In this document: piece after piece, positions 35,811-47,954 of the stretch
Position numbering within the stretch: position 1 is the first letter of the stretch
Layout of the letters: each line of letters begins with the position of its first letter
Translations under genes and position numbers: made by a program
Assembly (NCBI GenBank): GCA_039105265.1
Contig: JAPFFF010000011.1
Location: 5,332,001 to 5,396,000, forward strand
Source: Tritrichomonas musculus
Taxonomy: Eukaryota > Parabasalia > Tritrichomonadida > Tritrichomonadidae
DNA length: 64,000 bases
Direction of reading: 5' to 3'
Notes under the pieces: model-generated
What the model saw: only the letters and a program-made list of their open reading frames with translations
Told to the model about the DNA's origin: nothing
The model's database searches: none

Positions 35811-38523
35811 TTATTCTTCTGCTTCTTTTGCTGGTGCATATTTGTCTATGAAGTATTGATTTACAGCATTTTCACGAGCTGCTTCAACTGATTGAGCTTT
35901 AGACTCCTTGTATTCAGCATATCCCCTATTCTTATAAAGATCAGTATCCAGGAATTGGATGAGATTATTTTTGTACTGTTCTCGATTATGCTTCAAACGC
36001 TTCTTGTCTCCATAAACAGCAGTATTATATAACCTTTGCAACAACTCTTGATTTGCTTGTTTAGAAGGGTCTACCTTTATACCATTTATGAATACAACAT
36101 AAACGAGTCTGTTCATGATGAATTTGAAACGTTCATCCCAGTTTTCCTCTGCAACCATTGCTTCATTAGTAGTGAAATTAATATGCTTACTAATGATGTC
36201 CTGAGTATCAGCTTGAAGTTTTCTACCAACTTCTACATTATATTGCCCGGAATTGACCTTCTTATAAAGGAGCCAATCTGTATAAGCTATCTTCCGGCCC
36301 TTACTAGCTTCAATAGCCTTTAGAGCTGGTTGATCATATAGCACAGCAAACATTGCATTAGTACTAGTGAGATAATCTGTTAATTTCCTGAGTGGACCAA
36401 CAGGCTTATAGTACTGATTCCAAAAGAAATGCCATAAATGGGAGAACACAGATGCCCAATATGAATTTGGTGTTAATCGTTTACTTATTCTGGGTTTAGG
36501 TAATCCAACCTTTGAATAAGCATCCATCAGTTCACTCATTGCCTTATTCGCCTCCAGATTATACTCACCAGCTTCCCAATTAACTTTATCAAGCGATTTC
36601 TGGAACATCTCAGCCAACCACGCATTAAATGGGTTCTGTTTACGAGCTTTCTTTGTCGAGTATGTTGCAGCCCAAGCCTTCTTATATGGTGATGCTTGAA
36701 CGAGTTGATATCCATTTATAATGGCTGGACTACCACGTTTATCAACAAGGACAATATCATCAACCTGGTCTCCATTAAGATCAGTAATGTCATTGCCTAA
36801 TGGGTCTGAGGAGTTTGTTGGTAGTAATCTATATAAAGGTATTCCATCAGCATCGAGATGATTCTTACAGTATTTATGTGCAGTATCTCTTTGAGCTGCA
36901 TCTGGAATATATTTAATTCGATAGTTCCCATTAATGATTAAGTCGAGGAAGTCACGTTTGTATTTAGATGTATCACGAACCTTTGATAAATTGTGTATTT
37001 TTAACTTATTCATTGCATTAGATACTTGTTCATAACCTTTACCTTTTCGGATTCCCGTGGTTCCACGTCTTTTGGCTTGGTATTCGGCTGCTAATTGTGA
37101 AGCGTCAAATGGGGTTTCTTGAGTTAGATCTTCTATGAATGATGCTGTACCCTCATCATGACCCCAATTACCAATATCATCATCATCTGGTACCGCGAGT
37201 CCATTTAAATTGTTAAGTGTATCAGATCCTATAAAGGATGGTGCTTCTGTCATAGTTTCTTTAGGTGAAGAAAAAATGTTATTATTTGTATACTCGATTT
37301 CAGGGGATATATTTGTCATCAATTGGGATGTCGCTTTGGGTACCGATCCAGGGATATCCCCTAATGGAATCTCGCTAGGGACTTCGCTAGGGACTTCGCT
37401 AGGGACTTCGCTAGGGACTTCGCTAGGGACTTCGCTTGGATCTCCTGAGGGTTTCGATTTATGCGATTTGCTATTAAGCTTATTTACTAGATTGAGCTTA
37501 TCTAATATATCACGGGTATCTTCATATTGACCTCTAGAAATATATTCATGTAATGTGGCTACCAAATCTTTTGTTTTAAGGTCATCACTAGACTGTGGAT
37601 GGATAGCCCTATTATAGCATTCCGTAAGTCCATCATATGAGTCCTCACCCAAAACACCGAAATTGCGAAGTGCTTGCAAATCATGTTTGAGTGTTTTGTT
37701 GAATGTAGTCATAAGTCTATCCATATTACTCTCCCCTGGCAAATTGGTCAGGGATTGTAAGAATTCCTTATTGATTTCAGCTTCGATATCTTCATAGGTT
37801 TTAACAGTTGTAATGCATTTCCGTATACTAGATACCTCTTTATTGGTTTTTGGAGACCTAATGATATCGGCTTGCTTTTTCTCGATTGAATCCAAGTTAC
37901 GTATGATATTATCAACCATATCTCGTACCTCTCGAATCTCAATTTGGGTTAGTTTGCGGGGAGCATATTTATCGGGGTCATCAGCAATGCGATAGTATTT
38001 GGGTAATACATTAAGGATTTGTTCGGGGAGTATATCTTGAGTCTTAAGTGCATCCATATCAACACTAATTCGAGCTATTCGATTGGGTGTGAGTATTTGG
38101 AATGGACTCATATCACCTTCTTCCTCCTCCTCCTCAAATTCTAGCTCAATAGGTTCCTCAAATTCGGGGATATCCTGTTGGAGTTCCTCGCTAGGGACTT
38201 CGCTTGGGACTTCGCTTAGGGACTTCGCTTGGATCTCCTGGGGGTTTCAAATGTTGATCCAGATCTTCGAAGAATACTGAATTTACAAGTAAATTACCAT
38301 GCAATTTCGCAAACTGATCTGGGTCATTTATGTTGGTGCTTTCCCATGCATTTTTCATATCTTCAAGCTTATGCGATACCTCATCCGTGTACAAATCTGG
38401 CCTATTGATGGCGGCTATTATATTATAGACGATTGCATTTGGTATTTTGCATTTTTGTACCATACACCTAAGAATCTCTCGGTATGTGGGGTCCTTGACT
38501 CCACTATTAATTACGGTAATCAT
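35811..38523 (-). pseudogene. Large conserved Polinton protein, broken (inner element)
   Basis: Same gene as 5790-8564 of the outer copy, with SEVP repeats, the DLNGDQVDDIVLVD loop and the Trp-rich segment all visible. It looks broken, with about one break. The C-terminus lacks the Ala-Glu repeat of the outer copy and ends in a different short tail. The divergent pairing with the fibre gene is kept. Confidence 0.8.
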
Positions 38524-38541
38524 ACCTTTATTTTATAGTAA

Positions 38542-41319
38542 ATGTTTAGTATAGAACAGAGTGGATTTTCTATAAAAGCAGCCACTATCGACGAGTTACT
38601 AATAGAATACATCAAAAAGTATGCATGCATGTGTCATAATGGGTCCAATGGCTCAAATATAACTGGTTCCAACCAGGAGCAAATCAAGGAACTCATTACG
38701 AGTACAGTTGGTGAGCATCTCGAAAAATATGCTTTAGCCAAGGACCTTGAGTCATATGCTTTGCAAACACAGCTATTCGACTATGTGAAAACCGAGGATT
38801 TCAATACGGAGATGCTGAAGTACGCATCTAGTGAAGATGTGGATAGTGCCATTGGGGAATTACGTGATTACATTGCCAAAAACTGTGCACTATCTACTGA
38901 AATACCTGAGGTCCCTGAGAACATCGTTACGAGTGATTCATTGAGTACTGCTTTGGAACCATTTGCTAAGACCCAGGACTTAAGTGAGTATGCTAAGACC
39001 CAGGACTTGCCAGATATGACCGAGTATGCGAAGCTTGCGAACTTAGGTGAGTATGTGAAGACCCAGGACCTCCCTGAGATACCCACAGTTCTCAAAAATA
39101 GTGAGTTGCAATTGAACATAAGAGATCAATTACCAGACGAAATGTTTCAGAAATTGATGGCTGAAGATGTTAAACCATTATCAGCTCAAGCATCAATGTG
39201 TTTAACAAGTATGGCGGCTAATGAAGGTCTTCAAGCGGCTTTGGATTCTTGTGCCAGAGAATATGTTCGAAAAGAAGACCTCCCAGAGATTATTGATCAA
39301 GTGAAAGGCTATATCCCAGAGATTATCGAGGGGCAAACAACTATTCAATTCACAATCGCCAATAATACAATTCTTGATTTGGATTACGACCCATATCATG
39401 TACTGATTGAGCAATATGGGTTGGATATTGTATCATCAGACAGCTACTATACGGCCCATTATGTTCACGCAGACTATTCGTACAATGACGATGATAATCT
39501 ACCCTCTCAGATACTGCGCATGGAAGGAAGTGATTCTAGTCTTTGGTATCTGTATAACTCCCATGAATTAATCAATCCAGGAACTGGTGATACACCGGAA
39601 ATACTATCATGTTCAATTACCAAAACTGTCGAACCAACCGACAAAAACGCTTATTCAGCTAGATATGTGTCGAACACTTATGCTCTCAAAGCGGATATCC
39701 CAGAACCAGTTGACTTGACACCATATTATACTAGTGGTCAGGCTGATGAGAAGTTCGTCGATGAAGATGAGCTCGCATATGAATTAGACAAGTATGAGAC
39801 CAAGGATGTGGCTGATGGGAAGTATGCGAAGCTTGCGAACTTAGGTGAGTACGCTCTCAAAACGGATATCCCGGAGATACCCACAGATTTGGTTAATGGA
39901 TCTAAACTGAGTACTGTGTTGGAACCATACGCGAAGACCCAGGACTTGCCAGATATGTCCGAGTATGCGAAGCTTGCGAACTTAAGTGAGTATGCACTCA
40001 CAACAGATATACCAAAAGAGTATTTCACTGATATCAGTGGAGAGGTTTATATCAAAGACCCAAACAACATCCTGACATTGGGTGGAGCAAATCAGACAAG
40101 TAGTGATGCACCTCTCATGGTCATGAAACCAAATCATTCTCGCAATACCAGAATATTTAGCATTGGCAATCAACTGGATAGCTCGAAGGAGCGATGGTTA
40201 GATTTCGATATTGATGCAAACAGTGATACAGCGACCATCAAATACAATGAAATAACTGCATTGGAGATTACTCGATCAAAAGTTTGTGTTATGAATGCAT
40301 GTGATGTAGACGGTAATGCCTATGCAAAAACCCAGGACTTACCAGATATGACCAAGTATGCACTCACAACAGATATCCCAGCACCAGTTGACTTGACACC
40401 ATATTATACTAGTGCCCAGGCTGATGAGAAGTATGCATTGAAGTCGAGTGCTGTTACAGATGAGCAGCTAATAAAAAGGTGTGCCATTGATTGCAGTCCA
40501 ATTGAGGAGGGGTCCTCGGATATATCAATTCGTTATCTAAAACTTGTAGATAAGGTGATTAAACTGGAATACATAGTAAGTGAATATGCACTATGTTGTG
40601 AAATAAGGGTGTTATTCCGTGATACAGATGGAAATCCCCATAACATAGTAATAGTATTACATCAGAGGACTGTGTATTTCGACAATTTCAAATTCCCACT
40701 ATATTATGAAGGCACTGATGATATAACATCAAGTACACTTACATATAGCTTCCCAATATTTGGATATCCCTGGACAACTACTCAGGAATTATTAGATGCT
40801 AGACAACTATATTCAAGACAAATCATGTCCCGAGAGTATTTAGCAACATTCAAGGCTGCTATTTACGGTGCACAATCAAACACAACCATCACTCACTACT
40901 CCCCAATCGAGTCATCGGTTAACACCATCACCGATTTCGTCATTGGAGCCCCAGTATATATGACCGGCAAGGTGTATCATCGTGAGGATTCGAAATGGGT
41001 CCCTAGCACTGAAGCTGACACCACTGATTGCATATGTAGTGTGAAGACTACTGGCACCTGGAAGGAGTATGTTGGTATATGCGTGAGAATCGATGAAGCC
41101 AATGGTTGTATCACATTCGCCACTCATGGGGATTACATGGTTAAGGTTGAGGACTCCTCATGCTATTCCATTGGGGATGAGGTATTCATTGATAACGCTG
41201 ATAATAAACTGAAGATACTCACTGGTGAGACCGCGATAACCTCAAAAATAAATCGTATGACCGTGGGTATCATAACTGGTATCATCAACGGATCCACATT
41301 AGCTGTGTTTAAGGCCTAA
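38542..41319 (+). CDS. Phage-tail-like fibre protein, chimeric form (inner element)
   Basis: 925 residues. The N-terminal anchor and the C-terminal head match the outer copy, but the stalk is nearly twice as long. Between about 39080 and 39720 it carries modules (LKNSELQLNIRDQLPDEMF, EIIEGQTTIQFTIANN and more) that closely match the middle-element fibre even at base level, with its AT-rich codons. A further module (SGEVYIKDPNNILTLGGANQ) is unique to this copy. Repeats YAKTQDLP, YAKLANLGEYALKTDIP and PYYTSAQADEKY link the modules. This looks like exchange of stalk modules between Polinton families. The likely role is receptor binding. Confidence 0.8.
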   Translation: MFSIEQSGFSIKAATIDELLIEYIKKYACMCHNGSNGSNITGSNQEQIKELITSTVGEHLEKYALAKDLESYALQTQLFDYVKTEDFNTEMLKYASSEDVDSAIGELRDYIAKNCALSTEIPEVPENIVTSDSLSTALEPFAKTQDLSEYAKTQDLPDMTEYAKLANLGEYVKTQDLPEIPTVLKNSELQLNIRDQLPDEMFQKLMAEDVKPLSAQASMCLTSMAANEGLQAALDSCAREYVRKEDLPEIIDQVKGYIPEIIEGQTTIQFTIANNTILDLDYDPYHVLIEQYGLDIVSSDSYYTAHYVHADYSYNDDDNLPSQILRMEGSDSSLWYLYNSHELINPGTGDTPEILSCSITKTVEPTDKNAYSARYVSNTYALKADIPEPVDLTPYYTSGQADEKFVDEDELAYELDKYETKDVADGKYAKLANLGEYALKTDIPEIPTDLVNGSKLSTVLEPYAKTQDLPDMSEYAKLANLSEYALTTDIPKEYFTDISGEVYIKDPNNILTLGGANQTSSDAPLMVMKPNHSRNTRIFSIGNQLDSSKERWLDFDIDANSDTATIKYNEITALEITRSKVCVMNACDVDGNAYAKTQDLPDMTKYALTTDIPAPVDLTPYYTSAQADEKYALKSSAVTDEQLIKRCAIDCSPIEEGSSDISIRYLKLVDKVIKLEYIVSEYALCCEIRVLFRDTDGNPHNIVIVLHQRTVYFDNFKFPLYYEGTDDITSSTLTYSFPIFGYPWTTTQELLDARQLYSRQIMSREYLATFKAAIYGAQSNTTITHYSPIESSVNTITDFVIGAPVYMTGKVYHREDSKWVPSTEADTTDCICSVKTTGTWKEYVGICVRIDEANGCITFATHGDYMVKVEDSSCYSIGDEVFIDNADNKLKILTGETAITSKINRMTVGIITGIINGSTLAVFKA

Positions 41320-41324
41320 TGTAG

Positions 41325-41346
41325 GTCGCAGCAATTTTGCTGTCAC
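41325..41346. repeat. 22-base palindromic repeat, site 4
   Basis: Inner-element equivalent of site 2, between the convergent fibre and polymerase genes. Confidence 0.85.
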
Positions 41347-41352
41347 CCAAAT

Positions 41353-44300
41353 TTAGAGCATAATATAGTCCCCTGATGTGAGCCCATGGATGAATGGTGC
41401 ACAGGATTGGTTCTCGAGGACAATCATTTTGGTGTGTGTCCCGGTGAGAGCATTCTTGTTTACCGTGATCTTGGACATCGTCATCTCACTGATTTTGCTC
41501 TGGATTTTGGTTTTCATGACCAGCCCTGGAGGGGTTGAGAGCTGGCGAGTCATTTGCAGATTGATATTTTTGCCAACCTTCACACCACCATTGTCGATGA
41601 TGTCCTTGTAATCATCACTTGTAATACGGTTTTTCTTGAGGGAGACCCCCTTGAGTTTGAGTGCCTTGGTGACAGCTCCACTATTAAATATGGTGTAGCA
41701 CTTGGGGGCTAACGCAATCATATTCTCACCATATTTCTCAATGCAGAGACCCAGTATTTTCTTCTCATCAGCGATTGTGTTTATATTGGGATTCGGCATG
41801 AACTTATATATGTTCTCATCATAGAATGCCCTATTCTTGATGATGTATTTGAACTCTTGATCGGACCCCTTGGTATCATCACCAGCAACCGCAAAATACG
41901 CACTATCAGTGTCCCCCTCTATGAAATGGAATCGCTCCACATCAAGGCACTTGTACATGAAGTCGTATATGAATGTGAGATACCAGAATTTGGCATTATC
42001 TAGAGTCCAGAATGATTCCTGAAGGCATGTCGTGCATTTGAAGCTCTTCGGGTTCATCTGGAGTAGATAGTTGTCATCACTCAATTTGGTGCCACAGACA
42101 TAGTTGTCATAGATGATATTCTGGAAGGTCTTATCGCGCGAGCATATCTTGATTTTGGAGAACTTCTCGGTGTTCATCCCATCGTACCCATATGAGCCAT
42201 TCATGCTGATCTTGTAGAACTTCTCATTCGACACACTCAAGTCGCTTTCAGCGCCATTACCTTTAACGGTACCTGATATGATATCCTGACGGCGTTTCAT
42301 GAATTCACTAACGAATGGGTTGAATCCGCGATGAGCCTCGTATGTGGTGAGACTCTTGATATCCTCGATGACAAGTCCATGGTCGAGGAGGAACCAGAGG
42401 TAGTAGTTCGAGAATGTCTGATAGGTGCCCATTGTATCAACACTCATGGTCAGCTTCCGTTCAGTTTTGTCAACAGATGGGAGCTTATTGCGAGTCATGT
42501 AGTCGTGCATATATGGGCCAATTGTGGCCTCATCATTGGTGATATCGAAATTGCGAAATACAGGTGGGAAATTGATGAAGTAGTTGATTTTGGATATTGG
42601 GCATTTCAACATGACCTCCGCTTTGAATAGGAATTTGGGGTGCTTTCGGTGATACTGGCTGTTGATGATATGCATGCATGAGTTGTAGGTGTTCATATTT
42701 TTGACCCCATCCTTGTACACCTCGAATCGCTCCATCATGGAACCTGGCATATACATGACTCCCCCGTGATATGGATTGACATCATGTTTGGTTGAACTGA
42801 ATGCAGATGGGTATAAGCTATTGAAATCGACTCCAACAATGTGAGTCATCGTGTGTGGCGTATCATATGAGATTACCTTGTGATCAACGGCGTTGTATCT
42901 AAAACGGTTTATTTTGGTATGACCCTTGATGTTGACACGGTGCATGACATTGGATAGACCACCAGTGATGTTGTTCCGTAAGCTGTAATACTCCTGTTCG
43001 TCATTGATGAGTGTTGGGAGATGCATCATCTTGCAGTACTTCTTCAGCTGAATTCGTAGTTTGGTTATATTGGGATCATCACGGCTGCGAAGTCTGTTGC
43101 ATTCCGCACAAGCGAGTTTACAGTTGCTGAGTTCATGGCCGATATCATTATTGATTCTATCGAGAGTGGGCTTATTGGTCCATGTGAAGTGCTCACCACA
43201 GAGATGACACTTGCCTGTATCTGGATTGTTGTACATCTCCATGAATTCATCAAACTGCTCCTCGCAAACACATCTATCGAGGTTCCTGGGTTTGTCCTTA
43301 TGAGCTAGATTATATTTGACATCCTGGTTATAGTAGTTCTCGCATTTGAATCGCCACCAATCGAGGTTTGGTTTGAATTTGTTAATGGGATTCTGTATGG
43401 AGTATTCGGCATTTGGATTGAATTCCTTATATGCGAGTGCGTACTTGATACAGGATGCATTCTTGCTTAGCGATAGGTTTGAGATGAGGTCCACGTTGTA
43501 CTGCGCATTGAGTGCAATCAGGTTGTCAATGGGTTTGATCATCATCTCGACATCATTATCATTGTATGCAAGTAGGTAGTCCCATCGGGTTTCATAGTTT
43601 TTGGCATCCTCGAGATATAGCTTGTAATCATCTGGTGTCAATGGGTTCTTCTGGTTGAGATAGCTGTAGAACGCCTCATACTCAAATGGCTCTGCTTTTG
43701 AGAGGACCTCATTGTAGTTCTCAGTATTGATGGCTTCATATGGGAACACACCCTTTGAGCTATTCTCGACTCCCCCAAAGTCTACCCCGAATTGTCGTAA
43801 TGTACCACCAGCGACAAATGATTGTGCATCGATGAATCGCAACTTGGTGTCGTATTTGGGTGACTTCAATATGAACTGCTTCAATGAAGATGTGGTACCA
43901 ATGATGCTATTGGGTTCAACACTCCATAACAGGGTTCGCTCGCGCTCAGCAATGGAATTGCTTCCAGCTGAACTGTAGTTGAGATACTCCTTGAATAGGT
44001 TGCTATCGAATCTACTCGAGTTGAATCCAAATACGGTTATCACATTCAGGTTGCGATCAATGGTTTTGAGATTGTCAACTGGTTGATTGATGAAGGATTT
44101 CATGTATTGAACCTTATCGTGATACACCTGCTTGGATTGCTCAAACAACCACTCGATCCATTTGATGATGAACTCAGCTGAATCTCTTAATGAGAAGTGC
44201 TTTGTGGTACAACCAGATTGCGATTTGACACATGATGATACACTAAGGGGAATCAGTCGTGAGTTGATGGTTGTGGATGAACCAATAGATGCATTCACAG

Positions 44301-47138
44301 GCTGTTCAACAGTTTCGAAATCGTAGGTGATGTAATATATGTTGGGTTTCCATTCGAGACCATATGCTAAGCAATATTCATACACCGGATTGCCGAGTAT
44401 ATGTGGACAGTATGGTAGTGGTTCACGATTAGGTATGAATTGTTTTCGAAATACACCAGTACAGTTATCAACATGGTTCTCGAAACGTTTCATATTGTGA
44501 TGACCATAATGTGCATATGAACCACACTTTGGGCAGATATGGATGTTGGTCAGCTTCTCAGCATCCTTGATGTACATTATATGAATGATTCGATTTTGAG
44601 TGAACAGCAATGCGGATTTCCTAAATGAGTTATGCTATTGTATTTCCATTGGTCCTGAAGGTTATACACCTTGCGATCCTCCAAGTACTCATAGATGTCA
44701 ATATTCAAGTGATGCTTCTCAGCAGATGCCTTCATGGATTCAATTGATGTTCCCGGATAGTTGTTCAGGAGATCGATTGCAGCTTGTGATGGCTTAGTAG
44801 AATACACTATATTGTGATCCTCGCATAGGAGCTTCCTAGCTGCTTGAGTACGATGCTTAGTTTTGCAACCAGATTTGGGTTTGCAACCAGATTTGGGTTT
44901 AACTAGATGGTCATCGAGACATGCAGCCAGAAATCGATACCAACATAGATTGTCATCGGCGTTATCTGTGATGATGAATTTATTATTTTTGATTTCCTTA
45001 GGCAAATCTTTGATGGGACCACTAACCTTGACCATTCGAGATACCGTGAATGAAACGGATCCTACGAGAATCAACTTGGTTCCAGATGTTGAGGTTTCAT
45101 ATGAGTGCAGTACTGATTCAATATAGTACTTCACGATATCAAGTGATTGCTCATCACGAACCACAATTGGGATGGCTGACTTATAGTTGTTCCAATTGAT
45201 TTCCCTAGCTGTATATTGGAATGTGTCATTCTCAGCACTGGAGGTCTCAAATACGCCCGAGAGTTGGAAATAGATTTTGAATGGTTTTACCTCGCGTTTA
45301 TAAACCTGTTGCAAACCATCATATATACTGTTCAATGTAGATATCGAGTTGAAGTAGTATATGTATATTGGCTCATATGTATCAATATCCTCGCGTTCAT
45401 TGTAATCATTATCAGCATATTTGTTATATTTATTCCAAGCCTCTACAGCCCTATCATAGTCCTCAGGTTCATTCACCATGAGGAAACCAGTATGTTTCGA
45501 TTTGAATTCATGACCGAACTCACTGAGGTACTCGAATATCTCATTATTTTCAGGGTCCTTGGGGATACCATCAATATTAGTGCTACCATCAATAATATGA
45601 GCTAGTTTTATAACTTTGGACCTGTTTTTGAGTATATCTTGTATTTCAGCTCTATTGAGATACTCAGGATAATACTTGTTGAAATAGGAACATACTTTGC
45701 GTTCATCATCTAACCGCTGATGGAACCTATTCTGGGTATTCATATGCTGGAGTACATCAATGGGGTCCTCAACCATGTAATCACCTCTATTGAATTTACT
45801 GAAGTAATCATTATCGGCTGCAAGGCGTTTAGCACGCTCACGCTCAATACGTTCCCTTACAAGTTTTTGTTTAAACTTATCTCGAGTATTCTTATGTTGA
45901 AATGCATCAATGGGGTTATCAACCTTGTAATCAGTTCTATCAAATTTATTGAAATAATCATTATCGGCTGCAAGGCGTTTATCACGCTCACGCTCAATAC
46001 GTTCCCTTACAAGTTTTTGTTTAAACTTATCTCGAGTATTCTTATGTTGAAATGCATCAATGGGGTTATCAACCTTGTAATCAGCTCTATTGAATTTATT
46101 GAAGTAATCATTATCATTTGCAAGGCGTTCAGCACGCTCACGCTCAATACGTTCCTGTTCCAAGCGCTCCTGCTCAGCACGCTCCCGTTTACGAGCTTTT
46201 TTGGCATGTCTCTTTGCACGTTTACGCTCCAATCGCTCCTGTTCAGCACGCTCCTGTTCAAGAAGTTCCCGCTCAGCACGCTCACGCTCAATACGTTCCT
46301 GTTCCAAGCGCTCCTGCTCAGCACGTTCATCCCTAAGTTGTCCAAAGAATGTATCAAAATCTGATTCCTCGAGAATACCATCGGGATTGAAACCTGTGCG
46401 AGTTATAAATGAGTTCTCATTGAGGAACCCCGAAAGTTTAGTCAGCTGAACAATATATTTATCAGTGAGGGGGATGTTGCCACCGAACTCATTATTAACA
46501 ATATTGATATAATTTTTGACAGTTTCTGTAGGTATATACCTTTTATCGAAATTCCCATTCGTAATCTTACGATTCAGCTCCCGTTTCCTCTCTTCGGCAA
46601 TTCGCTTGCGTTCACGTTCCTGTTTCAATCGATCACGCTCAAGCCGTTTGCGTTCCTTCTCAGCAAGTTCCTGTTCCAATCTCTCCTGTTTCAATCGATC
46701 ACGCTCAAGCCGTTTGCGTTCCTGCTCTTCTGCTTCTTTAGCCAATCGCTCCTGTTTCAATCGATCACGCTCAAGCCGTTTGCGTTCCTTCTCAGCAAGT
46801 TCCTGTTCCTGCTTAAGGCGTTCCTGTTCAAGTCTGTCATCCTCTAGTTTACGCAACCTCTGTTCAGTTTCAGCCCTCAACTGCTCATCCTCTTGTTCAG
46901 CCCTCAGTTGTCCAAAGAATGTATCAAAATGCGATTCCTGAAGAGCAGACCTAGTATCAAAACCTATTCGATCTACAAATGATTTCTCATTGAGGAACCT
47001 ACTGAGCTTGCTCAGCTGAGCGACATATGTGAGGTTGGTTGGGATGTTGCCACCGAACTCATTATTAACAATATTGATATAATTTTTGACAGTTTTTGTA
47101 GGAATTTTACCAAAATGTCCATTTGTAATATTACTCAT
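41353..47138 (-). pseudogene. POLB: Protein-primed family B DNA polymerase, broken (inner element)
   Basis: Full-length polymerase region with about one break. N-terminal: two copies of a 70-residue domain (TVKNYINIVNNEFGGNIP), long Arg/Glu/Lys coiled coils, and three units of an ADNDYFNKFNR...NPIDAFQHKN repeat. Then the Cys/Trp segment (DDNLCWYRFLAACL), zinc-finger-like CPKCG, exonuclease motifs (YDFETVE, FNSSRFD, YNDNDVE), the HNH-like segment (CHLCG, LDRINNDIGH, CAECNRLR) and polymerase motifs (DFNSLYPS, SMNGSYGYDG, GDTDSAYF). Two TATTTTTG boxes precede the start. The N-terminal extension is far longer than in the middle element. Confidence 0.92.
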
Positions 47139-47157
47139 TTGCCTGAACGTAAAAATA

Positions 47158-47180
47158 CAAAAATAGTCATCGCAAAAATA
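47158..47180 (-). promoter_or_regulatory. Two TATTTTTG boxes before polymerase (inner element)
   Basis: Boxes at 47158-47165 and 47173-47180; both are kept in the outer copy at 63254-63276. Confidence 0.5.
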
Positions 47181-47272
47181 TTGATTAAATATTATTTTTG
47201 AATTTTAATCATGTACATACTCCCTGCAATGTAGTTGGAACCAATTAAATGCTAAATCGAAAACATATATGT

Positions 47273-47365
47273 GTTAGCGCTAACTGGTATAGTTGTTGGA
47301 TCATGAAGGATGTCTCCGGGCTTCGGCTGCAGGCATAGGTTCGATTCACTGCCATACCGATTTTT
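47273..47365 (+). other. tRNA-like sequence (inner element)
   Basis: A palindrome GTTAGCGCTAAC followed by CTGG forms an A-box-like start; TAGGTTCGATTCAC at 47336-47349 contains a near-perfect B box; GGTATAG (47286) can pair 6 of 7 with CCATACC (47352-47358), 73 bases apart; TTTTT follows at 47361. These are the marks of a Pol III transcript, but no D or T arm forms, so it is not called a tRNA. Confidence 0.35.
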
Positions 47366-47607
47366 CGTATTATTTCCGGTCCATATTTGTGATAGAGCCC
47401 TAGCGCACTAAACACCTTGGGTAAGCTATTACTTGTGGATTATGGGGTAATACGGGCATTTGCCGGCATTTGCAACCCAAACCAGCCTCATGGTGGATGC
47501 AACTGTTTCTCTTTATGGGGTGGTATCATCCCGGGCACTTATCATCTCATATCGAATGCATTACGCATCCATCATGGGGTCGGTTTTTGCAAAAATATTT
47601 TTTAGTC

Positions 47608-47931
47608 CTAGTGTTTAAAATATAGTGTCCATTCGTATTTCCAAGATGTGTGTGCTATATTGGAGGTCTCATCAGTGAAGGTACGAATAAAAGTATTTTG
47701 TATATTATATAGAGGACCATTCGTCCACATCATATCTCTATTGGCATCTTCAATTGTATACCCTAAATCAACATGTGTATAGATGATATAGATGTATTTG
47801 TTGTTGACGGTAGTGAATCCCTTAATTGTTAACCAGTCCTTTGTATTTTGGATAATCTGTATGTTAGGTAATATATTATCCTTAAAGTAGTTCCAATTAG
47901 GTTTATCCTTGAGAGTTACAAAATTTGTCAT
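47608..47931 (-). CDS. 107-residue protein (inner element)
   Basis: Starts MTNFVTLKDKPNWNYFKDNI, beta-rich and aromatic (WKYEWTLYFKH at the C-terminus). No homologue in the middle element and no recognised domain. The outer copy has the same gene at the right window edge with near-identical sequence. An ATTTTTG box lies 9 bases before the start. It is the third gene of a minus-strand run with 47955 and 48511. Confidence 0.6.
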   Translation of the reverse strand: MTNFVTLKDKPNWNYFKDNILPNIQIIQNTKDWLTIKGFTTVNNKYIYIIYTHVDLGYTIEDANRDMMWTNGPLYNIQNTFIRTFTDETSNIAHTSWKYEWTLYFKH

Positions 47932-47954
47932 TTTGAGAGTTGCAAAAATTTAAA

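Larger units (their letters stand above)
47139..47607 (+). other. Non-coding stretch upstream of the polymerase (inner element)
   Basis: About 470 bp without a gene. It holds the polymerase promoter boxes, the tRNA-like sequence (47273-47365), and an inverted repeat GGATGC (47495-47500) / GCATCC (47565-47570) enclosing a segment that is entirely different in the outer copy. GC content is higher than in the flanks. Confidence 0.6.

Noticed and set aside
45720-46364. Long hydrophobic plus-strand frames opposite the polymerase coiled coils, and the twins at 61906-62526
   Set aside because: Antisense shadows of Arg/Glu/Lys-rich repeats.
47286-47358. A true tRNA gene of 73 bases
   Set aside because: Acceptor-like ends and a B box are present, but no D, anticodon or T stem can be formed.
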